Positions 34,357-42,984 of a DNA stretch of 64,000 bases are shown here, in pieces. Source of the DNA: Streptomyces sp. SKN60 (GTDB lineage: Bacteria > Actinomycetota > Actinomycetes > Streptomycetales > Streptomycetaceae); NCBI RefSeq assembly GCF_026236535.1, contig NZ_JAHTMW010000001.1, forward strand, positions 310,001 to 374,000. The letters run 5' to 3'. Each line of letters starts with the position of its first letter. The stretch's first letter is position 1. Position numbers and translations under genes: made by a program. Under the pieces are notes generated by a model. That model saw nothing but the letters and a program-made list of their open reading frames with translations. It ran no database searches and was not told the origin of the DNA.

Positions 34357-34370
34357 GAGTTGTTCAACTC
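34357..34370. promoter_or_regulatory. Inverted repeat GAGTTG-TT-CAACTC
   Basis: A perfect 6-base-arm palindrome located about 35-50 bases upstream of the secreted-protein start. Candidate operator; the regulator is unknown. Confidence 0.4.
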
Positions 34371-34416
34371 AGCGTCACATGTCGGGGCAAAGCAGGCATC
34401 CCGGACACGTCCGGTC

Positions 34417-34440
34417 GGGGCCCCGCAGTCGCGGGACCCC
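34417..34440 (-). terminator. Terminator after the PASTA-type kinase gene
   Basis: GGGGCCCCGC (34417-34426) pairs with GCGGGACCCC (34431-34440), one mismatch, AGTC loop, shortly after the kinase stop. Confidence 0.55.
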
Positions 34441-34473
34441 AGGTCGGACGGCTACCGGACGGCTGCTGGACCG

Positions 34474-36105
34474 CTACTGCGGCTGGTCGCCGGTGGAGAC
34501 CTCGAGGGTGAACGAGGCGTCGTCCTTGCCGATGTCCGTGCCCTGGCGCGGGTACTGCGTCATGACCGTGCCCTCGCCGTAGGTGGCCTCGTCCACCGAC
34601 GACTCCGCCCTGATCTTCCAGCCGGCGGCCTGGATGCAGGCCTTCACCGACTGGATGTTCATGTACCTGAAGTCCGGCACCTCGAACTTGCTCGGGTCGC
34701 TGCTCGCCTCGCGCGGCTCGGTGCACTTCTTGGTGTCGATGGTCTTGCTGTAGTCCGGGCCCTTGTGGCCGGGCGCGTTGCTGGCGCTCTGGCTCGGGTC
34801 CGTACCGCCGCCGCCCTCGGTGCCGCCCGGGTCGCGGTTCATCAGCGAGATGCCGGTGACGGTGCCGGCCACGAGAACCAGGGCCACCGCGCCGATGAGG
34901 ATCTTGTTGCGGTTCCCGCCGCCGGTGGCGCCCGTGTGCGACTGGACCGTGTACGGGCCGGGCGCGGGCGTCGGGACGGGCGCCGGGGTCTGGTAGACGG
35001 GCGCCGGTGCCGGGGTCGGGGCCTGCGGATACCCGTAGGAGGGGGCCGGGGTCGGGACGCCGTACGGGCCGGGCTGCGGGGTGTGCGGCATCGGCGCCTG
35101 GTACGGGGTCTGCATGCCGTGCGTGGACGGCGGCGGGGTCTGGCCGACCGGCGGGAAGACCGCCGAGCCGACGCCCGAACCGCTCTGCACCGGGCCGCCC
35201 GCGACGATCATCGGCGCGCCGGTCTGCCCGGCCGACAGCACCCGCAGGCACTCGTCGCGCATCGCGGCGGCGCTCGGGAAGCGCTCGTTCGGGTTCTTCT
35301 TCAGGGCGCGGGCGACCAGCGCGTCCATCGCCGGCGTCACCGAGCGGTTCACCGTGGACGGCGCGACCGGCTCCTCCTGCACGTGCGCGTACGCGATCGC
35401 CAGCGGCGAGTCCGCGTCGAACGGCAGCCGGCCCGTGAGCAGCTGGAACAGCATGATGCCGACCGAGTAGAGGTCGGAGCGGGCGTCGACGCCGCGGCCC
35501 AGGGCCTGCTCGGGGGAGAGGTACTGCGGGGTGCCGACGACCATGCCGGTCTGGGTCATCGAGGTGACGCCGGACTGCATGGCGCGGGCGATGCCGAAGT
35601 CCATGACCTTGACCACGCCGCGCTTGGTCATCATCACGTTGCCAGGCTTGATGTCCCGGTGGACCAGGCCCATCTCGTGGCTGGTCTCCAGGGCCGCGAG
35701 CACGTCCGCGGTGACCTTCAGCGCCTTGTCGGCCGGCATCGCGCCGTACTGCTGCACGTCCGCGGCGAGCACCGAGCCGAGCGGCTGGCCCTCCACGTAC
35801 TCCATGACGATGTACGGCATGACGGCGCCGTCGAGGGTGTCCTCGCCGGTGTCGAAGACCGACACGATGTTGGTGTGCGACAGCTTGGCGACGGCCTGCG
35901 CCTCGCGGCGGAAGCGTTCGCGGAAGGACTGTTCGCGGCCGAGCTCGGTGTGCAGCGTCTTGATCGCGACCTGACGGTCGAGCGCGCTGTCGTACGCGAG
36001 GTAGACGGACGCCATGCCGCCTTCGCCGAGCAGGTCGCGCAGCTGGTACCGGCCGCCCGCGACCGAACCGCCCGCATAGCGGCCCTGTGCGCCGTCCTGG
36101 CTCAT
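34474..36105 (-). CDS. Membrane Ser/Thr protein kinase with one PASTA-like domain
   Basis: 543 residues. The Hanks-type kinase domain (about 18-285) has GEGGMASVYLA, ATP-binding Lys49, catalytic HRDIKPGN and DFG (VMDFGIARAM), and an activation loop with Thr residues (TSMTQTGMVVGTPQYLSPEQ). A Pro/Ala/Tyr-rich juxtamembrane region leads to one membrane helix (about 403-424) and an exported C-terminus with a single PASTA-like domain (FEVPDFRYMNIQSVKACIQA). PASTA domains bind peptidoglycan or muropeptides in PknB relatives; here there is only one, not three or four. Divergent from a second kinase 275 bases away. Confidence 0.92.
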   Translation of the reverse strand: MSQDGAQGRYAGGSVAGGRYQLRDLLGEGGMASVYLAYDSALDRQVAIKTLHTELGREQSFRERFRREAQAVAKLSHTNIVSVFDTGEDTLDGAVMPYIVMEYVEGQPLGSVLAADVQQYGAMPADKALKVTADVLAALETSHEMGLVHRDIKPGNVMMTKRGVVKVMDFGIARAMQSGVTSMTQTGMVVGTPQYLSPEQALGRGVDARSDLYSVGIMLFQLLTGRLPFDADSPLAIAYAHVQEEPVAPSTVNRSVTPAMDALVARALKKNPNERFPSAAAMRDECLRVLSAGQTGAPMIVAGGPVQSGSGVGSAVFPPVGQTPPPSTHGMQTPYQAPMPHTPQPGPYGVPTPAPSYGYPQAPTPAPAPVYQTPAPVPTPAPGPYTVQSHTGATGGGNRNKILIGAVALVLVAGTVTGISLMNRDPGGTEGGGGTDPSQSASNAPGHKGPDYSKTIDTKKCTEPREASSDPSKFEVPDFRYMNIQSVKACIQAAGWKIRAESSVDEATYGEGTVMTQYPRQGTDIGKDDASFTLEVSTGDQPQ

Positions 36106-36380
36106 CTCGTGCTTCCCCCTACGCGCGCGTGGCGGCGCTGATCCGGAATTTCCTGGCCAAGTCTGCCCGAGGGCGGTGACACGTCAAGCCGCGCCCCGGT
36201 TCGGTGCCCGTTCCGTGACCCTCCGCACAGCGAATGTCCCGGAAGCGTGACAGGAACGCCATGGATTTGCACAGGTGTACGTGCAGGGAGTGGGATGGCC
36301 CATTCATCGCGGACCGTGATGTCGTACGGAGCCTGTAGCGTGACGACTGGACACGGCACAACAGACGACGGCGAGGACTG

Positions 36381-38078
36381 ATGGCACCCGAATCCGAAGC
36401 TGGTGGCGGAGTGCCGGACGCGTCCGCCGAGTCCTGGGGCGTCGGGGGCGTGGTCGGCGACGGACGCTACCGGCTGACCCACCGTCTGGGCCGCGGTGGC
36501 ATGGCCGAGGTGTTCGCCGCCGAGGACGTACGGCTCGGCCGCACCGTCGCGGTGAAGCTGCTGCGCCCCGATCTCGCCGAGGACCCGGTCTCCAAGGCCC
36601 GCTTCACGCGCGAGGCGCAGTCGGTCGCCGGCCTCAACCACCACGCGATCGTGGCGGTGTACGACTCAGGCGAGGACTTCGTCGGCGGTCAGTCCGTGCC
36701 GTACATCGTGATGGAGCTGGTCGAGGGCCGCACCATCCGCGACCTGCTGATCAGCGCCGAGGCGCCCGGTCCCGAGCAGGCGCTCATCATCGTCTCCGGC
36801 GTTCTGGAGGCCCTGGCCTACTCCCACCAGCACGGCATCGTGCACCGGGACATCAAGCCGGCCAACGTGATCATCACCCACACCGGTGCGGTCAAGGTCA
36901 TGGACTTCGGCATCGCGCGCGCCCTGCACGGCGCGCAGTCGACCATGACGCAGACCGGCATGGTCATGGGCACGCCGCAGTACCTCTCCCCCGAACAGGC
37001 GCTCGGCAAGGCCGTCGACCACCGCTCCGACCTGTACGCGACGGGCTGTCTGCTCTACGAACTCCTGGCGCTTCGGCCTCCGTTCACCGGCGAGACCCCG
37101 CTGTCGGTGGTCTACCAGCACGTGCAGGACGCGCCGATCCCGCCGTCCGACGTCGCGCAGGGCGCGCCGCCGGAGCTGGACGGCCTGGTGATGCGCTCGC
37201 TCGCGAAGGACCCGGACGACCGGTTCCAGAGCGCCGAGGAGATGCGCGGACTGATCCAGTACGGGCTGCAGATGCTCCAGGAGCAGGGCGGCCACACCGG
37301 CATGTGGAACACCGGCCCGGTCGAGGCGCACGACGGCATGCACACGCCGGTCGGCGGCGTCGCCGCGACCTCGGTGCTCGGCCACCCCATGCACCACGAG
37401 ACCGCGCAGGGCCCGATCCTGCCGCCGCGCAACCCCGAGGACGGCGCGGCGGGTTACGACGGCGGGCACGGCGGCTACGGCGGTTACGGCCAGGACGGCG
37501 GCTACGCCGGGCAGGGCGGCAACGGGCACAAGAGCGGCCGCGGCAAGGCGCTGCTGTTCGTGGCGCTCGCGCTGATCGCGATCGTCGCGGGCGTCGCCTT
37601 CGCCCTGGACAAGGCCGGCGACAAGGGCGACGGCGGCAACACGAAGCAGCCGACGATCACCAATTCGCCGTCCCCGAAGGGCGATTCGCCGACCCCGTCG
37701 GACGAGCCGAGCGACGAGAGCGAGACGCCTGACGACTCGTCGAGCGGCGGCAACGACCAGCCGTGGACACCGCCGACGAAGACGTGGACGCGCGAGCCGA
37801 CGCAGGAGCCCACGAAGACGCAGGAGCCGACGACCGACCCGACGGACACGACGGACGGCGGTACGGGCACGAGCGACGGCGGCACCACCGACGGCGGCAC
37901 GAGCGACGGCGGTACGACCGACGGGGGCACCAGCGACGGCGGTACGACCACGTCGGGCACGACCGACGGCGGTACGACCGGCACGTCGACGGGCACGTCC
38001 ACCGGGACCTCGACCGGCACCACCACGGGCACGTCCACCGGCACCACCACCGGGACCACCGCGGGCACCAGCCGCTGA
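36381..38078 (+). CDS. Membrane Ser/Thr protein kinase with Thr/Gly-rich extracellular tail
   Basis: 565 residues. The kinase domain (about 30-290) has GRGGMAEVFAA, Lys59, HRDIKPAN and VMDFGIARAL, with the same TMTQTGMVMGTPQYLSPEQ loop as the divergent kinase, so the two are paralogues. A Gly/Tyr-rich linker precedes one membrane helix (about 388-408, LLFVALALIAIVAGVAFAL). The outside tail of about 155 residues has no PASTA domain and instead consists of Pro/Thr segments and TDGGTSDGG/TGTSTG repeats. ATG 36381 follows GGCGAGGA. Ligand and substrates unknown. Confidence 0.92.
   Translation: MAPESEAGGGVPDASAESWGVGGVVGDGRYRLTHRLGRGGMAEVFAAEDVRLGRTVAVKLLRPDLAEDPVSKARFTREAQSVAGLNHHAIVAVYDSGEDFVGGQSVPYIVMELVEGRTIRDLLISAEAPGPEQALIIVSGVLEALAYSHQHGIVHRDIKPANVIITHTGAVKVMDFGIARALHGAQSTMTQTGMVMGTPQYLSPEQALGKAVDHRSDLYATGCLLYELLALRPPFTGETPLSVVYQHVQDAPIPPSDVAQGAPPELDGLVMRSLAKDPDDRFQSAEEMRGLIQYGLQMLQEQGGHTGMWNTGPVEAHDGMHTPVGGVAATSVLGHPMHHETAQGPILPPRNPEDGAAGYDGGHGGYGGYGQDGGYAGQGGNGHKSGRGKALLFVALALIAIVAGVAFALDKAGDKGDGGNTKQPTITNSPSPKGDSPTPSDEPSDESETPDDSSSGGNDQPWTPPTKTWTREPTQEPTKTQEPTTDPTDTTDGGTGTSDGGTTDGGTSDGGTTDGGTSDGGTTTSGTTDGGTTGTSTGTSTGTSTGTTTGTSTGTTTGTTAGTSR
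37855..38070 (+). repeat. Coding repeats for TDGGTSDGG and TGTSTG units
   Basis: Imperfect short tandem repeats in the extracellular tail of the plus-strand kinase. The protein units are TSDGGTTDGG-like, then TSTGTSTG-like. Copy number is likely to vary between strains by slippage. A Thr-rich extracellular stretch of this kind is a possible O-mannosylation target. Confidence 0.7.
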
Positions 38079-38097
38079 CCCTCGGCCCCTCGACGCG

Positions 38098-39147
38098 TCA
38101 GCCCGTGAACGCGTCGCGCACCGCCTCGTACTCACGGGTCCACCACACCGCCAGGGCCGACACCGCCGGAAACAGCGGGTCGGCCCTGTGGTCGTGCAGC
38201 TGGTAGCGCCAGCGCAGGGTCCAGAAGTCGTTGAGCCGCTCCCACCACACCCGCTCCACCGCGGCGGCCAGCTCGGCGCCGTCCGCGCCGGCCGCCCGGC
38301 GGTAGGCCCGCGCGTACGCCCGCACCTTGTCCAGGGCCAGCTCGCCCGCCGGCCGTACGAAGAAGATCGCGGCGGCCCGGACCGCCTCCTCGGCGCGGGG
38401 GCGCACCCCGAGCCGGTCCCAGTCGACGATCGCGGCCGGTTCGGCGCCCCGGTAGAGCAGGTTGAAGGGGTGGAAGTCGCCGTGCACCCAGCCGGTCGCG
38501 GCGGCGGCCGGCGGGCGCCGGTGGGCGTGCGCGGCGAGCAGCACCCGGCGTTCGAGCAGCCGGTGCTCGGCGAGTCCGTCGAAGGCGTCGCGCGGACGGC
38601 GGGCGCGGACCAGGCGGAGCAGTTCGTCGATGAGCCGGAAGGTGTCCTCGGGGCGGGCGCTCTCGTGGCCGTGGCCCCGGTCGGGACCCGGGGACTCCGT
38701 GGGGGACTCCATGACCCGGTCGAGACCGGTGTGCACCCTGCCGAGGAGCCCGCCGAGCCGCCGGCAGCCGCCGGCCGACAACTGGGCGCCGTCGCGGTGC
38801 CGGCCGTCGATCCAGGGGTGGAGGGCGTAGCAGCGGCCGCCGATGACGGCGACGGTGCGGCCGCGGCCGTCGGGCAGCGGCGGGGCGACGGGCAGGCCGA
38901 GGGCGTGCAGCCGCTGGGTGGCCCGGTGCTGGCGCACGATGGTGTCCCGGTCGGCGGTCCGGGCGTCCACGTGCTGCTTGAGGAAGTAGGCGCCGCGGGT
39001 GGTGGCGAGCCGGTAGCCGCGGTTGAGCAGGCCCTGGGCCACGGGCTGGCAGGACAGCGGCTCGCCGGCCGCGGGGTAGCGGCGCAGCAGGGCGCGTACG
39101 GGGGGAGCGGGGAGGCGCGAAGCCGGGGGTACAGATGAGCGCGGCAC
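38098..39147 (-). CDS. Aminoglycoside-phosphotransferase-fold protein
   Basis: 349 residues of the APH/choline-kinase-like superfamily. Visible motifs are GYRLATTRGAYFLKQH (nucleotide-binding Lys region), the catalytic loop GWVHGDFHPFNLLYRG and the metal-binding Asp in AIVDWDRLGVRP. The genomic setting (kinases, PPOX protein) does not suggest an antibiotic-resistance cluster, so housekeeping phosphorylation of a small molecule or a spore-coat CotS-like role is more likely than resistance. GTG start at 39147; it ends 19 bases from the convergent kinase gene. Confidence 0.85.
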   Translation of the reverse strand: MPRSSVPPASRLPAPPVRALLRRYPAAGEPLSCQPVAQGLLNRGYRLATTRGAYFLKQHVDARTADRDTIVRQHRATQRLHALGLPVAPPLPDGRGRTVAVIGGRCYALHPWIDGRHRDGAQLSAGGCRRLGGLLGRVHTGLDRVMESPTESPGPDRGHGHESARPEDTFRLIDELLRLVRARRPRDAFDGLAEHRLLERRVLLAAHAHRRPPAAAATGWVHGDFHPFNLLYRGAEPAAIVDWDRLGVRPRAEEAVRAAAIFFVRPAGELALDKVRAYARAYRRAAGADGAELAAAVERVWWERLNDFWTLRWRYQLHDHRADPLFPAVSALAVWWTREYEAVRDAFTG

Positions 39148-39162
39148 TCCGCAGATGTTAGA

Positions 39163-39660
39163 TCACGCTACGTGGTGGAGCTGTCGCCCGGTGGAGCTCC
39201 CGGTGGAGCTCCCGGTGGAGCTCCCGATGGAGGGAGCGCTCTGTGCGGCCGGGCAGTCGAGGGTGTGCACCGTGACGAACTGGGGCTCGACGCGCATGTA
39301 GACCGGTTCGAAGGGCTCGCCGTCCACGGAGGTGGGCTCCGCGCCGAAGGCCGCCCGCTCCTCGGCGGTCGGCTCGACGATCTCGGCTGTGCCGGTGAAC
39401 TGCACCGACCACAGCCGCTCCGCGCCCGAGTGGAGGTTGTCCGCGCCGTAGGCGACGACGCTGCCGTTGCAGGCCCGGTGGTAGCCGAGGCCCCGGTGCA
39501 GCCGGATCAGGACGCGGCCGTCCGCCACGACGTGGCGGGCCGGGGCGACGAAGGGCATCGCCCGCATGCTGGTGGCCAGCCGGCCGTACGCGACACGGTT
39601 CAGCAGCTCGATGGCGCGGGTCTCCTCGCGGGACTGCTCGCGGGTCTCCTCGGTGGACAT
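39163..39660 (-). CDS. Pyridoxamine 5'-phosphate oxidase-fold flavin-binding protein
   Basis: 165 residues with a split-barrel FMN-binding fold: LLNRVAYGRLATSMRAMPFVAP, VVADGRVLIRLHRGLGYHRA and WSVQFTGTAEIVEPT. Such PPOX-like proteins bind FMN, F420 or haem, and this lacks clear PNPOx substrate residues. The C-terminus ends in repeated SSTG units encoded by 12-base DNA repeats. Start ATG 39660 (MSTEETREQ). It follows on the same strand before the phosphotransferase gene, 15 bases apart, so they are likely co-transcribed. Confidence 0.85.
   Translation of the reverse strand: MSTEETREQSREETRAIELLNRVAYGRLATSMRAMPFVAPARHVVADGRVLIRLHRGLGYHRACNGSVVAYGADNLHSGAERLWSVQFTGTAEIVEPTAEERAAFGAEPTSVDGEPFEPVYMRVEPQFVTVHTLDCPAAQSAPSIGSSTGSSTGSSTGRQLHHVA
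39187..39234. repeat. 12-base tandem repeats (CCCGGTGGAGCT)
   Basis: Three exact copies at 39187-39222 and a degenerate fourth to 39234 encode the SSTG repeats at the C-terminus of the PPOX-fold protein. The period is a multiple of three, so changes in copy number keep the frame. Confidence 0.8.
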
Positions 39661-39738
39661 GGTTCCACTCTCCGCCACCGGCACCGTGCCGGAAAAGGGG
39701 CGCCTGCCCCGGTTCGCGAGGACGTAGGTCCCGAATGC

Positions 39739-39784
39739 GGGCCGACCGGCCCGGTCACACCCGTTCGGGTGACCCGGCCGGCCC
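39739..39784 (-). terminator. Terminator after orphan response regulator
   Basis: A long GC-rich hairpin with imperfect pairing (left arm 39739-39763, right arm 39766-39784) lies just downstream of the minus-strand regulator. Confidence 0.6.
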
Positions 39785-39812
39785 GCCCTCCCGCCGGGAG
39801 CCCGGCGCCGCC

Positions 39813-40472
39813 TCAGCGCCGCTCGGCCTGCATCCGCGCCACGTACGCCGCGGCCTGCGAGCGCCGCTCCATGCCCAGCTTCGACAGCAGACTGGAGACA
39901 TAGTTCTTGATCGTCTTCTCGGCGAGGTGGAGACGCTCGCCGATGGCCCGGTTGGTCAGGCCCTCGCCGATCAGATCGAGGATCTTGCGCTCCTGCTCGG
40001 TGAGGTGCGCGAGCCGGTCGTCGCCCTTCGGGCTGTTGCCGTCCCGCAGCCGCTCCAGGACCCGCGCCGTGGCCACCGGGTCGAGCAGCGACTTGCCCGC
40101 GGCGACGTCCCGGACCGCGTTCAGGAGCTCGTTGCCGCGGATGGCCTTGAGGACGTAACCCGAGGCCCCGGCCATGATCGCGTCGAAGAGGGCTTCGTCG
40201 TCCGCGTACGAGGTGAGCATCAGGCACTTGATCGCATCGTTCTGGGAGCGGACCTCGCGGCACACCTCGACCCCGCTGCCGTCCGGGAGCCGGACGTCGA
40301 GCACGGCCACGTCGGGGCGGGTCGCGGGGATCCTGACCAGGGCGTCCGCGGCGGTGCCGGCCTCGCCGACCACCTCGATGTCGTCCTCCACGGAGAGCAG
40401 CTCGTGGACGCCGCGCCGCACGACTTCGTGATCGTCCAGCAGAAATACCCGGATTTTTCCTTCTTCGCTCAC
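39813..40472 (-). CDS. Orphan NarL/DevR-type response regulator
   Basis: 219 residues. The receiver domain has acidic D13-D14, phosphoacceptor D59 in VAVLDVRLPDGSG and the Lys in GYVLKAI. The LuxR helix-turn-helix (LTEQERKILDLIGEGLTNRA, TIKNYVSSLLSKLG) is DevR/DosR-like. No histidine kinase is adjacent, so it is an orphan. By position beside bkdA2 it corresponds, from memory, to S. coelicolor SCO3818, which has been linked to secondary metabolism. GTG start at 40472 with GGAAAAAT upstream and no strong SD. Divergent from the second bkd operon. Confidence 0.9.
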   Translation of the reverse strand: MSEEGKIRVFLLDDHEVVRRGVHELLSVEDDIEVVGEAGTAADALVRIPATRPDVAVLDVRLPDGSGVEVCREVRSQNDAIKCLMLTSYADDEALFDAIMAGASGYVLKAIRGNELLNAVRDVAAGKSLLDPVATARVLERLRDGNSPKGDDRLAHLTEQERKILDLIGEGLTNRAIGERLHLAEKTIKNYVSSLLSKLGMERRSQAAAYVARMQAERR

Positions 40473-40812
40473 GCGGTCAGTCTCACATATTGGGTCTTCC
40501 GGCGCCCGGGGTGCGCGGGATAACGTGCCGGGTGTTCCGACGACGCCGTCGGGCGCTTGTCCATGCGCTGACCAGGGACGAGTCCCGCTTTTCTCGATTT
40601 ACTTGGAAATCCAAGCAAAATTGCAGGTCAAGTGGGGTTTCGCGGAATTGTTGCGCTGTGGGTACGGTGCCTGTGACGGCGTACGCCGGGGCACCTGTCA
40701 CGCCCGACCCCGGCCGCGTCGCACCCACCCCGTGCGAAGGGTACGGATAGGGCGGAGCCGCACTGGCCCACCGAGCGAACCCCGGGGGCCGGACCGACGG
40801 AGGAGCACGCAC
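40473..40812. promoter_or_regulatory. 340-base divergent promoter region (orphan regulator / bkdA2)
   Basis: No convincing gene is present. It includes an AT-rich block (about 40590-40660) that is unusual here and contains CTTGGA-AA-TCCAAG (40602-40615), a perfect inverted repeat, plus TTGCAGGTCAAG and GGAATTGTTGCG motifs that could be Lrp-type half-sites. A GGAGGAG SD precedes the bkdA2 GTG. Promoter hexamers could not be assigned confidently. Confidence 0.5.
40602..40615. promoter_or_regulatory. Inverted repeat CTTGGA-AA-TCCAAG
   Basis: A perfect 6-base-arm inverted repeat in the AT-rich part of the divergent promoter, about 200 bases before bkdA2. Candidate binding site for BkdR (Lrp type) or for the orphan response regulator. 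Confidence 0.45.
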
Positions 40813-41988
40813 GTGACCGTGGAGAGCACTGCCGCGCGCAAGACGACGCGACGCAGCAGCGGCACCAAGCGCACCACCAGCGCGACCGCGAAGAAGGCGC
40901 AGGCCCCGCAGCAGACGGAGCCCGAGCTCATTCAGCTGCTGACGCCCGAGGGTGAGCGCGTCCATCACCCCGAGTACGACATCGACCTGAGCGCCGAGGA
41001 ACTGCGCGGCCTCTACCGCGACATGGTGCTCACCCGCCGCTTCGACGCCGAGGCCACCGCCCTGCAGCGGCAGGGCGAGCTGGGCCTGTGGGCCTCGCTG
41101 CTCGGCCAGGAGGCCGCCCAGATCGGCTCCGGCCGCGCGCTGCGGGACGACGACTACGTCTTCCCGACCTATCGCGAGCACGGCGTCGCCTGGTGCCGCG
41201 GGGTCGACCCCACCAACCTCCTCGGCATGTTCCGCGGTGTGAACAACGGCGGCTGGGACCCCAGCAGCAACAACTTCCACCTGTACACGATCGTCCTCGG
41301 CTCGCAGACCCTGCACGCCACCGGCTACGCCATGGGCGTCGCCAAGGACGGCGCGGACTCCGCCGTGATCGCCTACTTCGGCGACGGCGCCTCCAGCCAG
41401 GGCGACGTCAACGAGTCGTTCGTCTTCTCCTCGGTGTACAACGCCCCGGTCGTGTTCTTCTGCCAGAACAACCAGTGGGCGATCTCCGAGCCCACCGAGA
41501 AGCAGACCCGCGTCCCGCTCTACCAGCGCGCCCGCGGCTTCGGCTTCCCCGGCGTCCGCGTCGACGGCAACGACGTCCTCGCCTGTCTGGCCGTGACCCG
41601 CTCGGCGCTCGAGCGCGCCCGCCGCGGCGAGGGCCCGACGCTCATCGAGGCGTTCACCTACCGCATGGCCGCCCACACCACCTCCGACGACCCGACCCGC
41701 TACCGCCGGGACACGGAGCGCGAGGCCTGGGAGGCCAAGGACCCGATCCTGCGCCTCAAGGCGTACCTGGAGAAGGAGGGTCACGCCGACGCCGCCTTCT
41801 TCGAGGCCCTGGAGACGGAGAGCGAGGAGCTCGGCAAGCACGTCCGCGAGGTCGTCCGCGCCATGCCCGTCCCGGACCACATGGCGATGTTCGACAACGT
41901 GTACGCGGACGGGCACGCGCTCGTCGACGAGGAGCGCGCCCAGTTCGCCGCCTACCAGGCGTCCTTCGAGGGCGGAGAGGCCGAGTAA
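40813..41988 (+). CDS. bkdA2: Branched-chain 2-oxoacid dehydrogenase E1 alpha (copy 2)
   Basis: 391 residues. ThDP-binding motif GDGASSQGDVNESFVFSSV with NN in VFFCQNNQWAISEP; TYRMAAHTTSDDPTRYRRD is the E1-alpha loop. It is clearly paralogous to the E1 alpha at 19834. The first 35 residues are a Lys/Arg/Thr/Ser-rich basic tail (KTTRRSSGTKRTTSATAKKA) absent from the other copy. GTG 40813 has GGAGGAG upstream. Named bkdA2 because of the orphan-regulator neighbour, recalled from S. coelicolor; substrate range (branched-chain versus pyruvate) is inferred. Confidence 0.9.
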   Translation: MTVESTAARKTTRRSSGTKRTTSATAKKAQAPQQTEPELIQLLTPEGERVHHPEYDIDLSAEELRGLYRDMVLTRRFDAEATALQRQGELGLWASLLGQEAAQIGSGRALRDDDYVFPTYREHGVAWCRGVDPTNLLGMFRGVNNGGWDPSSNNFHLYTIVLGSQTLHATGYAMGVAKDGADSAVIAYFGDGASSQGDVNESFVFSSVYNAPVVFFCQNNQWAISEPTEKQTRVPLYQRARGFGFPGVRVDGNDVLACLAVTRSALERARRGEGPTLIEAFTYRMAAHTTSDDPTRYRRDTEREAWEAKDPILRLKAYLEKEGHADAAFFEALETESEELGKHVREVVRAMPVPDHMAMFDNVYADGHALVDEERAQFAAYQASFEGGEAE

Positions 41989-41990
41989 TC

Positions 41991-42971
41991 ATGGCTGTTC
42001 AGAAGCTTCCCCTGGCCAAGGCGCTCAACGAGTCGCTGCGCAAGGCCCTGGAGACCGACCCCAAGGTCGTCGTCATGGGCCTGGACGTCGGCAAGCTCGG
42101 CGGTGTCTTCCGGATCACCGACGGTCTGCAGAAGGACTTCGGCGAGGACCGGGTCGTCGACACCCCGCTCGCCGAGTCCGGCATCGTCGGCACCGCGATC
42201 GGCCTGGCCCTGCGCGGCTACCGCCCGGTCGTGGAGATCCAGTTCGACGGCTTCGTCTTCCCCGCGTACGACCAGATCGTCACGCAGCTGGCGAAGATGC
42301 GGGCCCGCTCGCTCGGCACCGTGAAGATGCCGGTCGTCATCCGCATCCCGTACGGCGGCGGCATCGGCGCCGTCGAGCACCACTCCGAGTCCCCCGAGTC
42401 GCTCTTCGCGCACGTCGCGGGCCTCAAGGTGGTCACCCCGGCGAACTCCTCCGACGCCTACTGGATGCTCCAGCAGGCCATCCAGAGCGACGACCCGGTC
42501 ATCTTCTTCGAGCCCAAGCGCCGCTACTGGGACAAGGGCGACGTCGACGTCGACGCCATCCCCGGCGAGCTGCACAAGGCCCGGGTGGCCCGCGAGGGCA
42601 CCGACCTCACGCTGGTCGCGTACGGCCCGATGGTGAAGACCTGCCTGGAGGCGGCCGCGGCCGCCGCCGAGGAGGGCAAGTCGATCGAGGTCGTGGACCT
42701 GCGCTCGATCTCCCCGCTCGACTTCGACACCATCCAGGCCTCGGTCGAGAAGACCCGCCGGCTGGTCGTCGTCCACGAGGCCCCGGTCTTCTTCGGCTCC
42801 GGCGCGGAGATCGCCGCCCGGATCACCGAGCGCTGCTTCTACCACCTGGAGGCCCCCGTCCTGCGGGTCGGCGGCTACCACGCGCCGTATCCGCCGGCGC
42901 GCCTGGAGGAGGAGTACCTGCCGGGCCTGGACCGCGTGCTCGACGCCGTCGACCGCTCGCTGGCGTTCTGA
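41991..42971 (+). CDS. bkdB2: Branched-chain 2-oxoacid dehydrogenase E1 beta (copy 2)
   Basis: 326 residues, transketolase-like E1 beta: LDVGKLGGVFRITDGLQKDF, DTPLAESGIVGTAIGLAL, RIPYGGGIGAVEHHSESPES and VVVHEAPVFFGSGAEIAARI. It starts 2 bases after the E1-alpha stop. Strongly similar in arrangement to the copy at 20985 but without its Ala/Lys leader. Confidence 0.93.
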   Translation: MAVQKLPLAKALNESLRKALETDPKVVVMGLDVGKLGGVFRITDGLQKDFGEDRVVDTPLAESGIVGTAIGLALRGYRPVVEIQFDGFVFPAYDQIVTQLAKMRARSLGTVKMPVVIRIPYGGGIGAVEHHSESPESLFAHVAGLKVVTPANSSDAYWMLQQAIQSDDPVIFFEPKRRYWDKGDVDVDAIPGELHKARVAREGTDLTLVAYGPMVKTCLEAAAAAAEEGKSIEVVDLRSISPLDFDTIQASVEKTRRLVVVHEAPVFFGSGAEIAARITERCFYHLEAPVLRVGGYHAPYPPARLEEEYLPGLDRVLDAVDRSLAF

Positions 42972-42984
42972 GGAGATCAGCACG

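Noticed and set aside
37855..38070. CRISPR-like array
   Set aside because: The repeats are short, contiguous and in frame within a kinase gene, with no spacers; no Cas genes are present anywhere.
38098..39147. Aminoglycoside resistance gene
   Set aside because: The fold matches but the motifs are generic and the neighbourhood is housekeeping; resistance cannot be claimed.
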